From positions 41,126-105,125 of the forward strand of contig NZ_JBHLTP010000023.1 of assembly GCF_042434395.1 (NCBI RefSeq): a DNA stretch of 64,000 nt, in the 5' to 3' direction. Position 1 is the first letter of the stretch, and the number at the start of each line of letters is the position of its first letter. This document shows, piece by piece, positions 54,607 through 64,000 of this stretch. The notes under the pieces are model-generated. The model was not told where the DNA came from. It did not search any database and saw nothing but the letters and a program-made list of their open reading frames with translations. The translations under genes and the position numbers were made by a program. This DNA is from Pontibacillus salicampi. Its GTDB lineage: Bacteria > Bacillota > Bacilli > Bacillales > BH030062.

Positions 54607-57600
54607 TACTATCTTGCATCCTTTTAATTATTCTATTTAGAACTTTAAAGATTTCCCGATCATCTACTCCATGTTCTTTCTTTGCAATATCAATTACACT
54701 TCCAATGCATAATTCTAATGAAGCATCGTCATGAGGAATACCAGGTATATATATATAATCTTCTTGTACTTGTAAATCACTTGTTAATTCATTATCAAAA
54801 CTATAACCTAATTGCTGTTCTTTTACTTTCTTTTGAGCTGCAAATTTCAATTTGCTTGCTCTAAGTTTATATATTCTTACATTCCCATATCTGTTTTCAT
54901 GATCTTTACTCACAACTTTAAGCGTTACTTGATCAAAATCGGGAAAATAATCTAAAGAATCTTTAATTTTCATAGCACCTGTTACATTCTTTGGATTTGA
55001 TCCATCAAATGTACATTGTAATACGATATGAGATTTAGGAACAGAAATAGTTAGATAACTTCCTTCTTTAAAGTAATATACCTTTTCATTATTTTCTATT
55101 GATTCCAACCAACTACTATCAAATGTTATATCTGGGTCTTCTACATCAACAACATTTTCTTCAGTATGTTTTTTAGCATATCTAAGTTTTACAATTAGAT
55201 CTTGTAATTTATCAACTTTCCATTCATGAACACATTGTAAATCAAATGCAGTAGGAATATCTTCGAGTAAAGTTTTTTGAACACTAATAACATTGCTTAA
55301 TATTGATACTAACTCTCTAGATTCACTATTATGCTTTGGATTTGAAATATCTTTCTGAACTTCAGTTAGGGATTCAAACCAATTTACTAAAGCTTCCTCT
55401 AAATCTTTGTCCTTAAAAGTTGGGACATCAGTGTTTTCAAAAAGAATTAATACATTTTGGTAAATTATTTCTTTTACTTTTAAAATTGTTTTTGGCATAG
55501 TTAACTTTGCCAATTGAAGAATGTTCACTATCTCCTCTGAGATAGGACTATCTATCATATTACTCTCGTCCGAGCCAATTATTGTTTGTAACTTTACTAG
55601 TATAAATGTTTGCGGAGGTACAGAATTCATTGTTGAAAAGACATCAATTAATTTTTGTTCTTGTTCATTATCATAGTAATTTTTAACCTTGCAAACTGCT
55701 GGCAAACTTTCATACCAATTTCTTAATACATTAAAACATTTTTCAACAGTTATGTTCTCGTTTAATGTAATATTTTCAAAAACTCCGTATATGTTGTTGA
55801 TTAGATTTATTTCGTCATCTGTAAATTCAATTATTTCAACAATTGCATTACTATAATTTTTAGTAATAAAAACATCGTGAAAATCCTCATAGTTTTTTAA
55901 ACTTAAAAAATCACCATTTGAAGACTTTTTCACAAATAATGAGCCTGAAAAATACCTGATAATGATTGATATATAAAGGCTCTTTGCCACTTCTCCTGCT
56001 CCATACTCATCACAAATATCTATAAGTTCTTTAACTGAAACACCTCTATGGTTATCATCAATTTCCTCAAATAGCCTACTTAGAACCGGGATGTTTTCTT
56101 CAAACTTTTGCTTATCTTTATTTATTTTCCCAATATTAATAGTTTCATTGCTTTCAATAACATTTAATACATTCCCGGCATGCAATACTTTTTTAAAATA
56201 TCTAATATCCGCAGTATCTTCGGATTTTTGTGTATCCCAAGATATTTGGGCATCCATATTTAGCAATCGATTTACTGCATCTTTAACACTTTTTAATGCT
56301 GTTTTTTCATTAGAGTGCACCTTGTTTATATCCGATTGTTTTATTCGAGTTCTCTTACCATCGTAGATTCTCTCTAAAGTTAAGCTCACAGGTTGATTTT
56401 CATACCTTGTATCAGTGCCTAATATTAGACCTTCACTACCAAACCAATTCAGATTTGAATCACTAGAATATTGTTTAATTGTAGAAGTAATATCTTCCAC
56501 AATAGAATTTCTTTTATCCTTTACATATGTTTTTTCTTGTTCTGATAATTGATCATAATCGAAGCTAGTTTTTGTACCAAGATACCTTACCATATTCTCT
56601 TTTATCGGAAGAGGATGGGACGGAACTCCAACTATAATCCTAAGGTTCTTATTTGTTTTCGCTATTTCTTTTGCTCTTTCACATTCATCCTTTGTTTCAC
56701 ATATGCAAATAATTGCTAAACCTTCATAAGTTTCCTTATTAAAATTATCTGCTAAATTATGATAAAACTTAGAGCTCTCAATATCATTTATAGTAACGAA
56801 CTTTCTTAGAAATCGTTTGTCTTCATTCCATTGACGATTGTAGGATTTCCCCTCAAGAAACTCCTCCTTAAAAGCCTTGTAAAGCTCTTGATATTCTCTA
56901 ACCTTGCCAAGTGAATAAAGTTCCTCAGTGACATTGATATTAAAATTCTCTTCTTTACTTACATAATCCTCAATTATTGAATTTACATCGATAATATCGC
57001 TTTTACGAAATTCGTAAGTTGTAGTTTGTCGATTGTAATATAGGACCTGGTTTTTAACTAAGTAATTTAACAATGATTTTATCTTTCTTTTTTGATCTTC
57101 AAATGCATTTGCATTTAAGCCGAAAAGGATATTTTCTTCATTGGTAACAATATTAGAGATATTAAATAAAACTAAGGTCTTTAATATTTTTTCAACCAAT
57201 TTTTCGTTTTCATTAAATAGATCATCTTTTAAATCTTTATTTTTTAGATTTACTTTTTTCCATTCTCTTAAAGAAGACTCATAATTCCTAATAAAATTTT
57301 TAACGGTATCGGTTAATTCTTTATTATCCGAACTTATCAAATCTCCAAAGTAATCAAGTACAAAATCAACTGTATAAAAATTCAAATTGTTGTTCTCATT
57401 AACAATATCAAAATTGTCAATAAACCAATTATATGACCCTTTTTGTCTATGTTGTGTGAAAAATGTAAAAACAGATCTGTTATTTGATCCAATCTGCTTA
57501 GAAATCTCTAATAATACATATGTCGCCATAGGATGCATAGGATAAATATTTTCAACAATTTTTTTCCTTAGTTTTCTTGGTGAACCTTTGAGATGCTCAA

Positions 57601-58729
57601 AAATACCATATTCAATACAAGAATGTGTTAATGTATCAAAAATTTGTCTATTTGGAGTAATATATTCATTCCATAATAGCGAGTCTTTCTTAGGAAGGAC
57701 AATTGCTGCTATTATATCCTCGAATCCTTCAGTTAACAAAGATATTTCCTCTACCCTATTACTAACCACACTAAAATCTTCATCATTATAGTGATTCTTA
57801 TAACTTACAAATGATCTATGGCCTGTAGCTAACATTATTACAGGAGCATTATTTAGGAAAGATTTTGCGCAGTACTCACCAAAAGATTGGAAAATATGTA
57901 AATCAAACCTTTTACTCTTTAGTACATAATCAAACTCATCAAAAATGATTGCTATACCACTGAAGTTCTCATTAAAATAGTTACTACTAGTTATTTCTTT
58001 AACTATATCAACTAAATTATTTTTATCAAAAACAAAGTCAACCGTAGTAATATTTTTATGTATTTCTTTAAAGACTTCTAACATTCCAGTATCTAGATTT
58101 TTTTCTATACTCATGATAAATTGGTTAACTGTAGTTCCTGGTAATTTTGATGATAATTGGTCTTTAAAGCGATTAAAAAAGCTCTGATCAGAATAATCAG
58201 ACCATTCTTTTATTTTACGAATTGCTTCCTTATATGGGCTTTCAACTTTTCTTGAATCAATACCTTCTCTTGTTAATGCAGATAAGATTGATTTAAGAAT
58301 AATTTCCATAAAAGAATCATTGCTATCATAATCACAAATACAAACTAGGAATTTTTTGTTCTTTCTTACACTTTTAAGCCTTTCTAAATTGCTTGTATTT
58401 TCTTTATCTTCTTCAGCCATTGATTTGAAGTTGTTAAAGAATGCTTCTATTTCTGGTGTGTTTGAAGGTGTTGATAAGTAATTTGCTGCCATTAGGCATA
58501 AATGTGATTTACCAGTTCCGTAACTACCTGTTAGTAAGTAAAACCTTTTATTATCTTTTTGAATCAATCCATTAGCAATTTTCTCAAATGCATCCCTATG
58601 AGATCTAATTGGCATATAACGTTCCATTCTTTCTATGTTTACAGAATCATCAGAGTATTCTTCACGTAAATTCACTTGAGTTGAATAAGCACTTTTTATT
58701 TCTATAAGTTCAGCTATTTTATTTGTCAT
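54599..58729 (-). CDS. brxC: BrxC/PglY-like large P-loop ATPase
   Basis: A 1376-residue ATPase, the size of BrxC/PglY. Walker A is TGSYGTGKSHLCLM near residue 67, and a Walker B-like segment IAIIFDEFDYVLKS near 256 follows. Further on come a long helical region, EDVEDPDITFDSSW near 1205 and a C-terminal β-rich and helical part. BrxC/PglY proteins are essential for phage exclusion and probably organise the complex with PglZ and PglX. Its ATG shares one base with the stop of the small upstream gene, behind a GGGGGA site. Which of BrxC or PglY it is closer to cannot be decided by eye. Confidence 0.8.
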   Translation of the reverse strand: MTNKIAELIEIKSAYSTQVNLREEYSDDSVNIERMERYMPIRSHRDAFEKIANGLIQKDNKRFYLLTGSYGTGKSHLCLMAANYLSTPSNTPEIEAFFNNFKSMAEEDKENTSNLERLKSVRKNKKFLVCICDYDSNDSFMEIILKSILSALTREGIDSRKVESPYKEAIRKIKEWSDYSDQSFFNRFKDQLSSKLPGTTVNQFIMSIEKNLDTGMLEVFKEIHKNITTVDFVFDKNNLVDIVKEITSSNYFNENFSGIAIIFDEFDYVLKSKRFDLHIFQSFGEYCAKSFLNNAPVIMLATGHRSFVSYKNHYNDEDFSVVSNRVEEISLLTEGFEDIIAAIVLPKKDSLLWNEYITPNRQIFDTLTHSCIEYGIFEHLKGSPRKLRKKIVENIYPMHPMATYVLLEISKQIGSNNRSVFTFFTQHRQKGSYNWFIDNFDIVNENNNLNFYTVDFVLDYFGDLISSDNKELTDTVKNFIRNYESSLREWKKVNLKNKDLKDDLFNENEKLVEKILKTLVLFNISNIVTNEENILFGLNANAFEDQKRKIKSLLNYLVKNQVLYYNRQTTTYEFRKSDIIDVNSIIEDYVSKEENFNINVTEELYSLGKVREYQELYKAFKEEFLEGKSYNRQWNEDKRFLRKFVTINDIESSKFYHNLADNFNKETYEGLAIICICETKDECERAKEIAKTNKNLRIIVGVPSHPLPIKENMVRYLGTKTSFDYDQLSEQEKTYVKDKRNSIVEDITSTIKQYSSDSNLNWFGSEGLILGTDTRYENQPVSLTLERIYDGKRTRIKQSDINKVHSNEKTALKSVKDAVNRLLNMDAQISWDTQKSEDTADIRYFKKVLHAGNVLNVIESNETINIGKINKDKQKFEENIPVLSRLFEEIDDNHRGVSVKELIDICDEYGAGEVAKSLYISIIIRYFSGSLFVKKSSNGDFLSLKNYEDFHDVFITKNYSNAIVEIIEFTDDEINLINNIYGVFENITLNENITVEKCFNVLRNWYESLPAVCKVKNYYDNEQEQKLIDVFSTMNSVPPQTFILVKLQTIIGSDESNMIDSPISEEIVNILQLAKLTMPKTILKVKEIIYQNVLILFENTDVPTFKDKDLEEALVNWFESLTEVQKDISNPKHNSESRELVSILSNVISVQKTLLEDIPTAFDLQCVHEWKVDKLQDLIVKLRYAKKHTEENVVDVEDPDITFDSSWLESIENNEKVYYFKEGSYLTISVPKSHIVLQCTFDGSNPKNVTGAMKIKDSLDYFPDFDQVTLKVVSKDHENRYGNVRIYKLRASKLKFAAQKKVKEQQLGYSFDNELTSDLQVQEDYIYIPGIPHDDASLELCIGSVIDIAKKEHGVDDREIFKVLNRIIKRMQDSSE

Positions 58730-59211
58730 TAAATAGTCCCCCTAATAATAAACTTATCAATTGGTACCACTCTAGACTTTCCATATGTATTTAATAGCTC
58801 TATCTGAGAAATATATTGATCCTTTATCATAAAGAAACAATATAACTTATTTGAAAATGGACTAGAAATTGTATCTTTTTCTATCATTTTTACAAATCGA
58901 TTCTTTTCAAAATCAGTCCAGATATTCCAAATCATATCTAGACCTGTAACAAATATTATTTCAGAATTATTGTCAGATTGATTTAATAAGCTTTTAAGAT
59001 TATCTACGTCAAATACATCAATATTTTTTGACAACTCTCTATTTGATTTAAAAATTTGAATTAAATCAAGGTGGTTCCCTTCTACAGAATCTATTATTTT
59101 CTCTTTTATGTCTTCAGTAAAAGTTAAAATGTTAGCTAAAACAATAAATGATTTGTAACGCTCATTGCTCTGATCTTCAATAAATTTTCCAAGATCAATC
59201 CTATTATGCAT
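58729..59211 (-). CDS. Small protein of the BREX-like operon, unknown
   Basis: About 160 residues, not recognised with certainty. A mixed α/β pattern with NSEIIFVTGLDMIWNIWTDF near 85 and KLYCFFMIKDQYISQIEL near 120 resembles a small P-loop-like protein that has lost its Walker A; BrxF of type 3 systems has similar length and position before the large ATPase, so a BrxF-like role is possible. Start ATG 59211 is set by GGAGG five bases before it, inside the last codons of the DUF4007 gene. Confidence 0.6.
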   Translation of the reverse strand: MHNRIDLGKFIEDQSNERYKSFIVLANILTFTEDIKEKIIDSVEGNHLDLIQIFKSNRELSKNIDVFDVDNLKSLLNQSDNNSEIIFVTGLDMIWNIWTDFEKNRFVKMIEKDTISSPFSNKLYCFFMIKDQYISQIELLNTYGKSRVVPIDKFIIRGTI

Positions 59212-60025
59212 GTTGACCTCCATAGTACAATTCTAGTACATTATAAAAATTAAAATTGTCTCTAAATCGAACCTGGTCTAGATCTGCTCTAGTTTCTAAA
59301 GTAATCAGTTTATTATTACCTAACTTTTCTAGTATTTTTCTCATATAGGATAATTCGAATAAACAAATTCTTCCTGGACTATTCTTCTCTTTTAATAGAA
59401 AATCAATATCTATTGTCGAAATATTTGCATGAAACATTTCCTTATACCAATAAATCAATGAAAGAAAAATCATTTCATTTATTGGCTGATTCTTATACCA
59501 AAAATACTCATTATCATCTTTAGATATAATTCCTACTTTCCGGAATTCCTGTTCACAATATGCATTTAAAACACTACTCAATTCACCGCGTAAATTTTTC
59601 TTCAAAGTGTTTTCTGAAACAAACTCAGAAATTTCATCGAATTGATTTATTAAAGTTGATAATTCACCATCTTGTGACTTGTAAAGTATTGAATTGAAAA
59701 GCTTATTCCAAATTAATAATTGCGGGTTGGAAGATGATACATAATGCAGAACCCAGAGAGTACCTGGGTCTGTTATAAATGGATCGTATCTATGGATAAT
59801 TTCACCTAACTTTGTAGGTGTATATGTTCTTTTCTTTATTATCCCCATTGCAATTCCAAAGTTCATAACTGACTTAACCATTCTTTCTCCGTAGCCAATT
59901 TCTTCTGAAATCTCTTTTCTTGTATATGATTTCTTTTCATTTTTAATAGTAAATTCAAGGATTTCAGAAACAATTTCTAGGTGTAGATTATACCCTTCAG
60001 ATATAATTAATCTTGGTCTATCCAT
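59204..60025 (-). CDS. DUF4007-family protein
   Basis: A 273-residue protein with a winged-helix start (SYTRKEISEEIGYGERMVKSVMN near residue 33) and the family line YTPTKLGEIIHRYDPFITDP, GTLWVLHYVSSSNP near 70-100. DUF4007 proteins accompany defence loci with PAPS-reductase/DndC-like proteins (phosphorothioation and BREX type 4, as I recall). No such reductase is in this window; a methyltransferase precedes it instead. Overlaps the methyltransferase gene by 8 bases. Probably a DNA-binding or regulatory subunit. Confidence 0.75.
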   Translation of the reverse strand: MDRPRLIISEGYNLHLEIVSEILEFTIKNEKKSYTRKEISEEIGYGERMVKSVMNFGIAMGIIKKRTYTPTKLGEIIHRYDPFITDPGTLWVLHYVSSSNPQLLIWNKLFNSILYKSQDGELSTLINQFDEISEFVSENTLKKNLRGELSSVLNAYCEQEFRKVGIISKDDNEYFWYKNQPINEMIFLSLIYWYKEMFHANISTIDIDFLLKEKNSPGRICLFELSYMRKILEKLGNNKLITLETRADLDQVRFRDNFNFYNVLELYYGGQHA

Positions 60026-63000
60026 CTAATTCTCCTTTATCTTTCATTCTGAATCGGAAATCAAAATTTTGAATGAAGGTCAATTCTTTATCACTAAAAC
60101 CATAATAAGCAGCTAACTCTTTGTCTATCATGTCTATAATGGGTTTCGATGCTTTATGATTAACCGTCTCAATTGTTACTTGTCCATTTTTTCCACCTAA
60201 ATTCATAGTTAGTTCTTCTTTATTTGCTTTATAATTTAGCATCAACTGATTAAATAAATGTTCTAAATTAACTCTCACTCCGTTTGACAAACAATTCCAA
60301 TCAAAGTAAAAATCCAAAACATCCCTTTTAGTTAAATGCCTACAATCTGATACAACATTCCACATCCAATAATATAATCCACTATTTAATACACATGAGA
60401 ATATTTTCATCTTAGATTCGTTAGAAAATTTAACTATTTTATATTCAGACGATTTCTTTTCGCCTAAGTTTTCACTATAAAATCTCGGTAAATAATTCAT
60501 GGACTTAATCCAGTATCTCGGTGTCCCATGATAAAACAACTCATATTCACCATTGCTATTGGTCAATGTTTCTAATGTTGTTTTTTTGGCTCGTACTTTC
60601 CCTAATATACTATTCTCAGCCGCATTACCAATTTTAGGTATAATTCCACTCTTGATATTCTCTTTAAAACAAGGTGTGTAATTTACTAATTTTGAAAATA
60701 AAATATCCCTCTCGTTCGAAAACCACTTCATATATGAAGTAGTATTAACTGTGCAAGGATTATTATCATTTTCTTTTTTATTTCCAAAAATAATGGATAA
60801 TCTTTGTTCGACTTTTGGGAAAAGCTTCGAAGGTCTGGTTGAATAACTACTGATAAACAAATTATTCATTTTATTGAGAAGGTAATTTTGTAATGGAATC
60901 ATTGTTTCACCCGAAATAGATGAAATTGGAATAATCATACCCAAACTACCATTCGGCCTTAATTGTTTAATACCCCTTTCCATCATGTATGCAAATAAAT
61001 TTCTGGTAGATACCGATTCATAATTACAATATCTATAATTCTTTTCTTGCGTGACTACATATGGTGGATTACCAATTACTATGTCGAATCCGCCTTTTGA
61101 CATTATTTGCGGATACTCTAATTCCCAATGAAAAAATTTATTTTTATCTGATAACTTTTTCAAGTTATCTTCTTGATTAATACCTTCAAATATGGACTTA
61201 ATATCATTTAGCGATAATTTTTCCAAATAGATTTCTTCATTAATTTCACCATCCTTGATTAAGTACGATAAGAACAAGTCGTACTTTTTCTTCATTATTT
61301 CAAGTTCTGATGAAATATTCTCATATAGTTCCTTCTTATAATGCACATCATCTTTTGTCTCTTCAGGTAAACTTTGTAGTTGCTCATACTTATCAATTGC
61401 TGAGTTAAGTGAATTGTTATACAAGGATGTAAATAAGTTATATTCATCATTTGTCCATTCTTCTATTTTATTTTCTATTTGTTTTTTACTTATTCCCATT
61501 AGGCTGTTACCAGTTTTTAAGTGGTGGTCCATAAACGAAAGAGGTTTATTTTTCTCTGCTGAAATTAACCATAAAGATAACTTGCCTAGATGCACTGCAA
61601 GTGGATTAATATCAATTCCATAAATACAGTTACTCACCACCATAGATTTCCAATAAGAGTAATTCGCAGGTATATCGCTATTCACCCATGTAGTGCTATT
61701 AATTAATTCCATAATACAATTTGTAATATAGTAGGTTGAATTGACTAAGAAATGTCCACTTCCCATTGAACTATCAATAATAGATAATGAAAGTATATTT
61801 TTTTTGATAAAACTTAAAGTAAAAACATCAATTTCTTTCTGAACAGCATTCTTTTCAGATTCTGTAACTGTAATAAGCAATTTTTCATTAAATTTATTAA
61901 GATTGTCATTAAATTCACTTACTATTGATTCAAGTTTTTCTCCAATAGTATTCTTAATAATATAATTCACTACATCTTCCGGGGTATAATAACTGCCTGT
62001 ACTTTTTCTTTCAGTCGCATCGTTTGCTAAATAAATATCGCCTGGTTCAATTAAATTTAATTGTTCATTTCTTTTTAGTTGTGTTTCAGAGACTTCAATA
62101 AAATTAATTTTCCCTTTTGAATCTTTTCTTCGTACCAGTTGCTCATTTGCAATAAAAAGGTTAAATTCAAGTAATCCTTCATATAAACTACCTAAGTTTC
62201 TGACTGAAAGATCTTTGTACTCTATTCTGTCTGTATATTTATCAGATTTTTTAAAATAAGAAAGTTCACATAAAACAGTGCTAAAATATGAATTTTTAAT
62301 TGAATAATTTCTAAGGATTGGACGTTCAGAATTATCAAAAAGTCCACCATTATATGCGGACATATTTATATCTTCCCATCCTTCATCTACATAATTTCTC
62401 AAGCGGTCAAACTTTCTCCACAAAGTACTTTCATGAGCAATACTCGTTATTTCGCCATTATTAAAAAAATCCCTAGTATTATTAGTTAAAGTTGTAAGAC
62501 TTTGATCTTTATAAATTGGATTGTCAAAAGGTAATAACTCTCTTGATTCTGCATAATGTATAAATAAAATCCTATATAACAGAACAATTGCATCTTCAAA
62601 AATATCTTTCTTTTCCTGACTCGTAAAATTATCCTTACCTATTGATTCCTTAAATCCATAACAGATATGCTTGACAACTTCCTCCATCTTATTCTTTAAT
62701 GTTTTTTCTTGCTTTTCTACTTCTTTTTCACTTGAGATAAAGTGATTTTCTATTATAGAACTTTGATCTTTTTCCTTAAAAAATACTTTTCCTTGAAAAA
62801 AATTAGTTAACAGTAGTGCGTTAATGTCTTTTTTATCTAACTTATTGTATAAAACTTGCTCAAGATTAACTTCTAAAAAATTTTCATAAGGTGAATTAGA
62901 ATGTGTATCATAAATACGCCATTTAAACCCATTAGTTAAGAATGCCCACCTAATATTATTTCTCTTAGCTAATTGCACGGCATTAAATGAGTAATTCAAT

Positions 63001-63332
63001 CCTTTTGTTTCTGTATTTAAATTTTTATCAAATCGTATTGCATAAAGGGTAGCAACTTTTTGCGACTTATTGGAATCACAAAATAATAATAATTCATGAA
63101 TATCGTCCAATTTTTGATATGTAAAGTTAAGTGAAGATAATATAGGAGCAATAAAGTCATATAAGTACTCACCAAATGACATATCATCTTCACTAACATT
63201 GTTTAGTACTTCTTCTTTTATGTCATTGAACCAAGATTTTATAGTTTCTAATAATACTTCCAGTTCTTTTACACTAGTTTTTTTTATAACTTTCTTTAAA
63301 TATGCTTCTGAAATAAATCCTGAATTTTTCAC
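60018..63332 (-). CDS. pglX: Adenine-specific DNA methyltransferase, PglX/type IIG-like
   Basis: About 1104 residues. Motif I of N6-adenine methyltransferases is DSSMGSGHFLV near 521, then YGIDINPLAVHLGKLSLWL near 580 and the catalytic NPPY in IVIGNPPYVV near 754; a C-terminal target-recognition part follows. The N-terminus has the LLFCDSNKSQKVATLYAIRF and AFLTNGFKWRIYDT lines seen in type IIG enzymes, but where the nuclease ExK strand should be I see AIRFDK, so cleavage activity is doubtful. GTG 63332 follows GGAG with 8-base spacing; ATG 63368 lacks a site. In a BREX context the methylase marks host DNA. Confidence 0.82.
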   Translation of the reverse strand: MKNSGFISEAYLKKVIKKTSVKELEVLLETIKSWFNDIKEEVLNNVSEDDMSFGEYLYDFIAPILSSLNFTYQKLDDIHELLLFCDSNKSQKVATLYAIRFDKNLNTETKGLNYSFNAVQLAKRNNIRWAFLTNGFKWRIYDTHSNSPYENFLEVNLEQVLYNKLDKKDINALLLTNFFQGKVFFKEKDQSSIIENHFISSEKEVEKQEKTLKNKMEEVVKHICYGFKESIGKDNFTSQEKKDIFEDAIVLLYRILFIHYAESRELLPFDNPIYKDQSLTTLTNNTRDFFNNGEITSIAHESTLWRKFDRLRNYVDEGWEDINMSAYNGGLFDNSERPILRNYSIKNSYFSTVLCELSYFKKSDKYTDRIEYKDLSVRNLGSLYEGLLEFNLFIANEQLVRRKDSKGKINFIEVSETQLKRNEQLNLIEPGDIYLANDATERKSTGSYYTPEDVVNYIIKNTIGEKLESIVSEFNDNLNKFNEKLLITVTESEKNAVQKEIDVFTLSFIKKNILSLSIIDSSMGSGHFLVNSTYYITNCIMELINSTTWVNSDIPANYSYWKSMVVSNCIYGIDINPLAVHLGKLSLWLISAEKNKPLSFMDHHLKTGNSLMGISKKQIENKIEEWTNDEYNLFTSLYNNSLNSAIDKYEQLQSLPEETKDDVHYKKELYENISSELEIMKKKYDLFLSYLIKDGEINEEIYLEKLSLNDIKSIFEGINQEDNLKKLSDKNKFFHWELEYPQIMSKGGFDIVIGNPPYVVTQEKNYRYCNYESVSTRNLFAYMMERGIKQLRPNGSLGMIIPISSISGETMIPLQNYLLNKMNNLFISSYSTRPSKLFPKVEQRLSIIFGNKKENDNNPCTVNTTSYMKWFSNERDILFSKLVNYTPCFKENIKSGIIPKIGNAAENSILGKVRAKKTTLETLTNSNGEYELFYHGTPRYWIKSMNYLPRFYSENLGEKKSSEYKIVKFSNESKMKIFSCVLNSGLYYWMWNVVSDCRHLTKRDVLDFYFDWNCLSNGVRVNLEHLFNQLMLNYKANKEELTMNLGGKNGQVTIETVNHKASKPIIDMIDKELAAYYGFSDKELTFIQNFDFRFRMKDKGELDG

Positions 63333-63484
63333 TTTTAATACTCCAATCCCCTCAAAATAATACAACATAACCTGATTTTACCAAAATACTTACACGCTTA
63401 CTACATTCGCAATCTAAATTTTATGAATATTAATTCCAGTCCAATCCTGCCTTATTCTGTATTATAAAAAACTACTTAAATTAC

Positions 63485-63682
63485 TTATCTTGGATATTTA
63501 AGATGCATAAAGACATCTTCTATAGAACTTCTAAGTTCTTTGAGAAATGCATCAGCTTCTTCACTAGAGTTAAACATCTTCTGCTTAATATGAAGCTTGC
63601 CAGTTTGAGAGTCTCTTCTCACATCAAAAATCATTGAATACCTTTCTTGCTTTCCAGTTTCAACTATTACTTTATTAGCCAT
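63485..63682 (-). CDS. Small conserved-looking protein at the head of the defence operon
   Basis: A 65-residue protein, not recognised. It has a β-hairpin-like start (NKVIVETGKQERYSMIFDVR), a strand LHIKQKMFN and a helix SSEEADAFLKELRSSIEDVF. Start ATG 63682 is chosen because CGGAGAT lies 8 bases ahead; the longer GTG start at 63703 contains that site. It lies 116 bases in front of the methyltransferase gene and may be a regulator or an unrelated small gene. Confidence 0.6.
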   Translation of the reverse strand: MANKVIVETGKQERYSMIFDVRRDSQTGKLHIKQKMFNSSEEADAFLKELRSSIEDVFMHLKYPR

Positions 63683-63877
63683 TACTTTTATCTCCGAATT
63701 CACGTATGTAGGTTAATACAAGTCATCATCCATACTTGTTAGTTTTATTTTTTTGTGTTCCTTAATTTTTAATTCCGGTCAATTAACTCGATATGATTGA
63801 TTATATCTACTAAAAAAATGATTTATTCTACATGAATCCCCCCCTTTCAATTCTTATTCAAGGTCAATTTGGCAAAA

Positions 63878-64000
63878 TCGAGTAGGAGGGAGTGACTAAC
63901 TCCCGTCCTCTCACACCACCAAGCGTACGGGACCGTACTTGGCGGTTCCTTCAAGTTTGACGAAGCATTTCGTATCGTTCAGCTAAGCTACGAAGCCCGA
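63878..64000 (-). mobile_element. Group II intron, 3' end (domains V-VI), cut by window edge
   Basis: Read leftward, ACCGCCAAG pairs with CTTGGTGGT (9 bp), with a 2-base CG bulge and an upper stem TACG/CGTA: the shape of domain V with the CGC triad. Domain VI-like ACGGGAGTTAG/TCACTCCCT follows and the element ends near TACTCGAT. The reverse transcriptase gene would lie beyond the right edge. The inserted target is the region just right of the defence locus. Confidence 0.7.

Noticed and set aside
48844..63703. CRISPR array or tRNA genes in the AT-rich right part
   Set aside because: No regularly spaced repeats and no cloverleaf-like sequence were seen.

Overview
The window looks like the chromosome of a Gram-positive Bacillaceae, probably a salt-tolerant genus. 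The support is low-to-moderate G+C, strong AGGAGG-type ribosome binding sites, several TTG/GTG starts, a class III fructose-1,6-bisphosphatase, YesL/DUF624, a YumC-type ferredoxin reductase, a BCCT betaine carrier, CcpA-type cre and ROK/LacI operators. The species cannot be named from the sequence. No tRNA, rRNA or CRISPR array was seen.

Layout. (1) 1-7453, housekeeping: the N-terminal part of topoisomerase III, fructose-1,6-bisphosphatase, and a CNNM/CorC-type protein coupled to a P-type cation ATPase. (2) 7604-20485, hexuronate island: uxaC-uxuA-SDR reductase read leftward, an AraC regulator, YesL, a binding protein with two permeases and three Gfo/Idh/MocA oxidoreductases, with a divergent ROK regulator. 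Imported sugar acids or their glycosides would be isomerised, dehydrated and reduced; no transport ATPase is present. (3) 21163-29467: BCCT carrier, then a rightward operon amidohydrolase - Rieske ferredoxin - ferredoxin reductase - two-part ChrA - aldehyde dehydrogenase, and a convergent second amidohydrolase. The two amidohydrolase genes share an unusual promoter: four ACTGAG-type hexamers exactly 10 bp apart, then exactly 33 bp to TTTGGAG. (4) 29865-33120: small membrane proteins (YczE-like, DoxX, CNNM-like) with decayed remnants of a hydrolase, a phage-type peptidase G2 domain and a tyrosine integrase. (5) 33424-37372: a compact leftward three-gene module of unknown function (membrane protein with an HNH-like motif, tail-anchored coiled-coil protein, CbbX/SpoVK-type AAA+ ATPase). 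(6) 38288-44029: an alpha-glucoside operon (two permeases, binding protein, GH13 glucosidase) and its LacI regulator, with the same 12-bp operator at three promoters. (7) 44291-48416: transposon debris, a frameshifted ThrE-type exporter gene and an intact IS21-family element. (8) 48844-63682: an AT-rich leftward phage-defence locus with BREX proteins (PglX-like methyltransferase, DUF4007, small protein, BrxC/PglY-like ATPase, PglZ, short BrxL) and a downstream membrane protein with a nuclease-like region. (9) 63878-64000: the 3' end of a group II intron.

The strongest candidates for undescribed biology are the AAA+/coiled-coil/HNH-membrane module, the BREX variant that pairs a methyltransferase with DUF4007 and a Lon-less BrxL, and the helically phased promoter repeats of the Rieske/amidohydrolase regulon.
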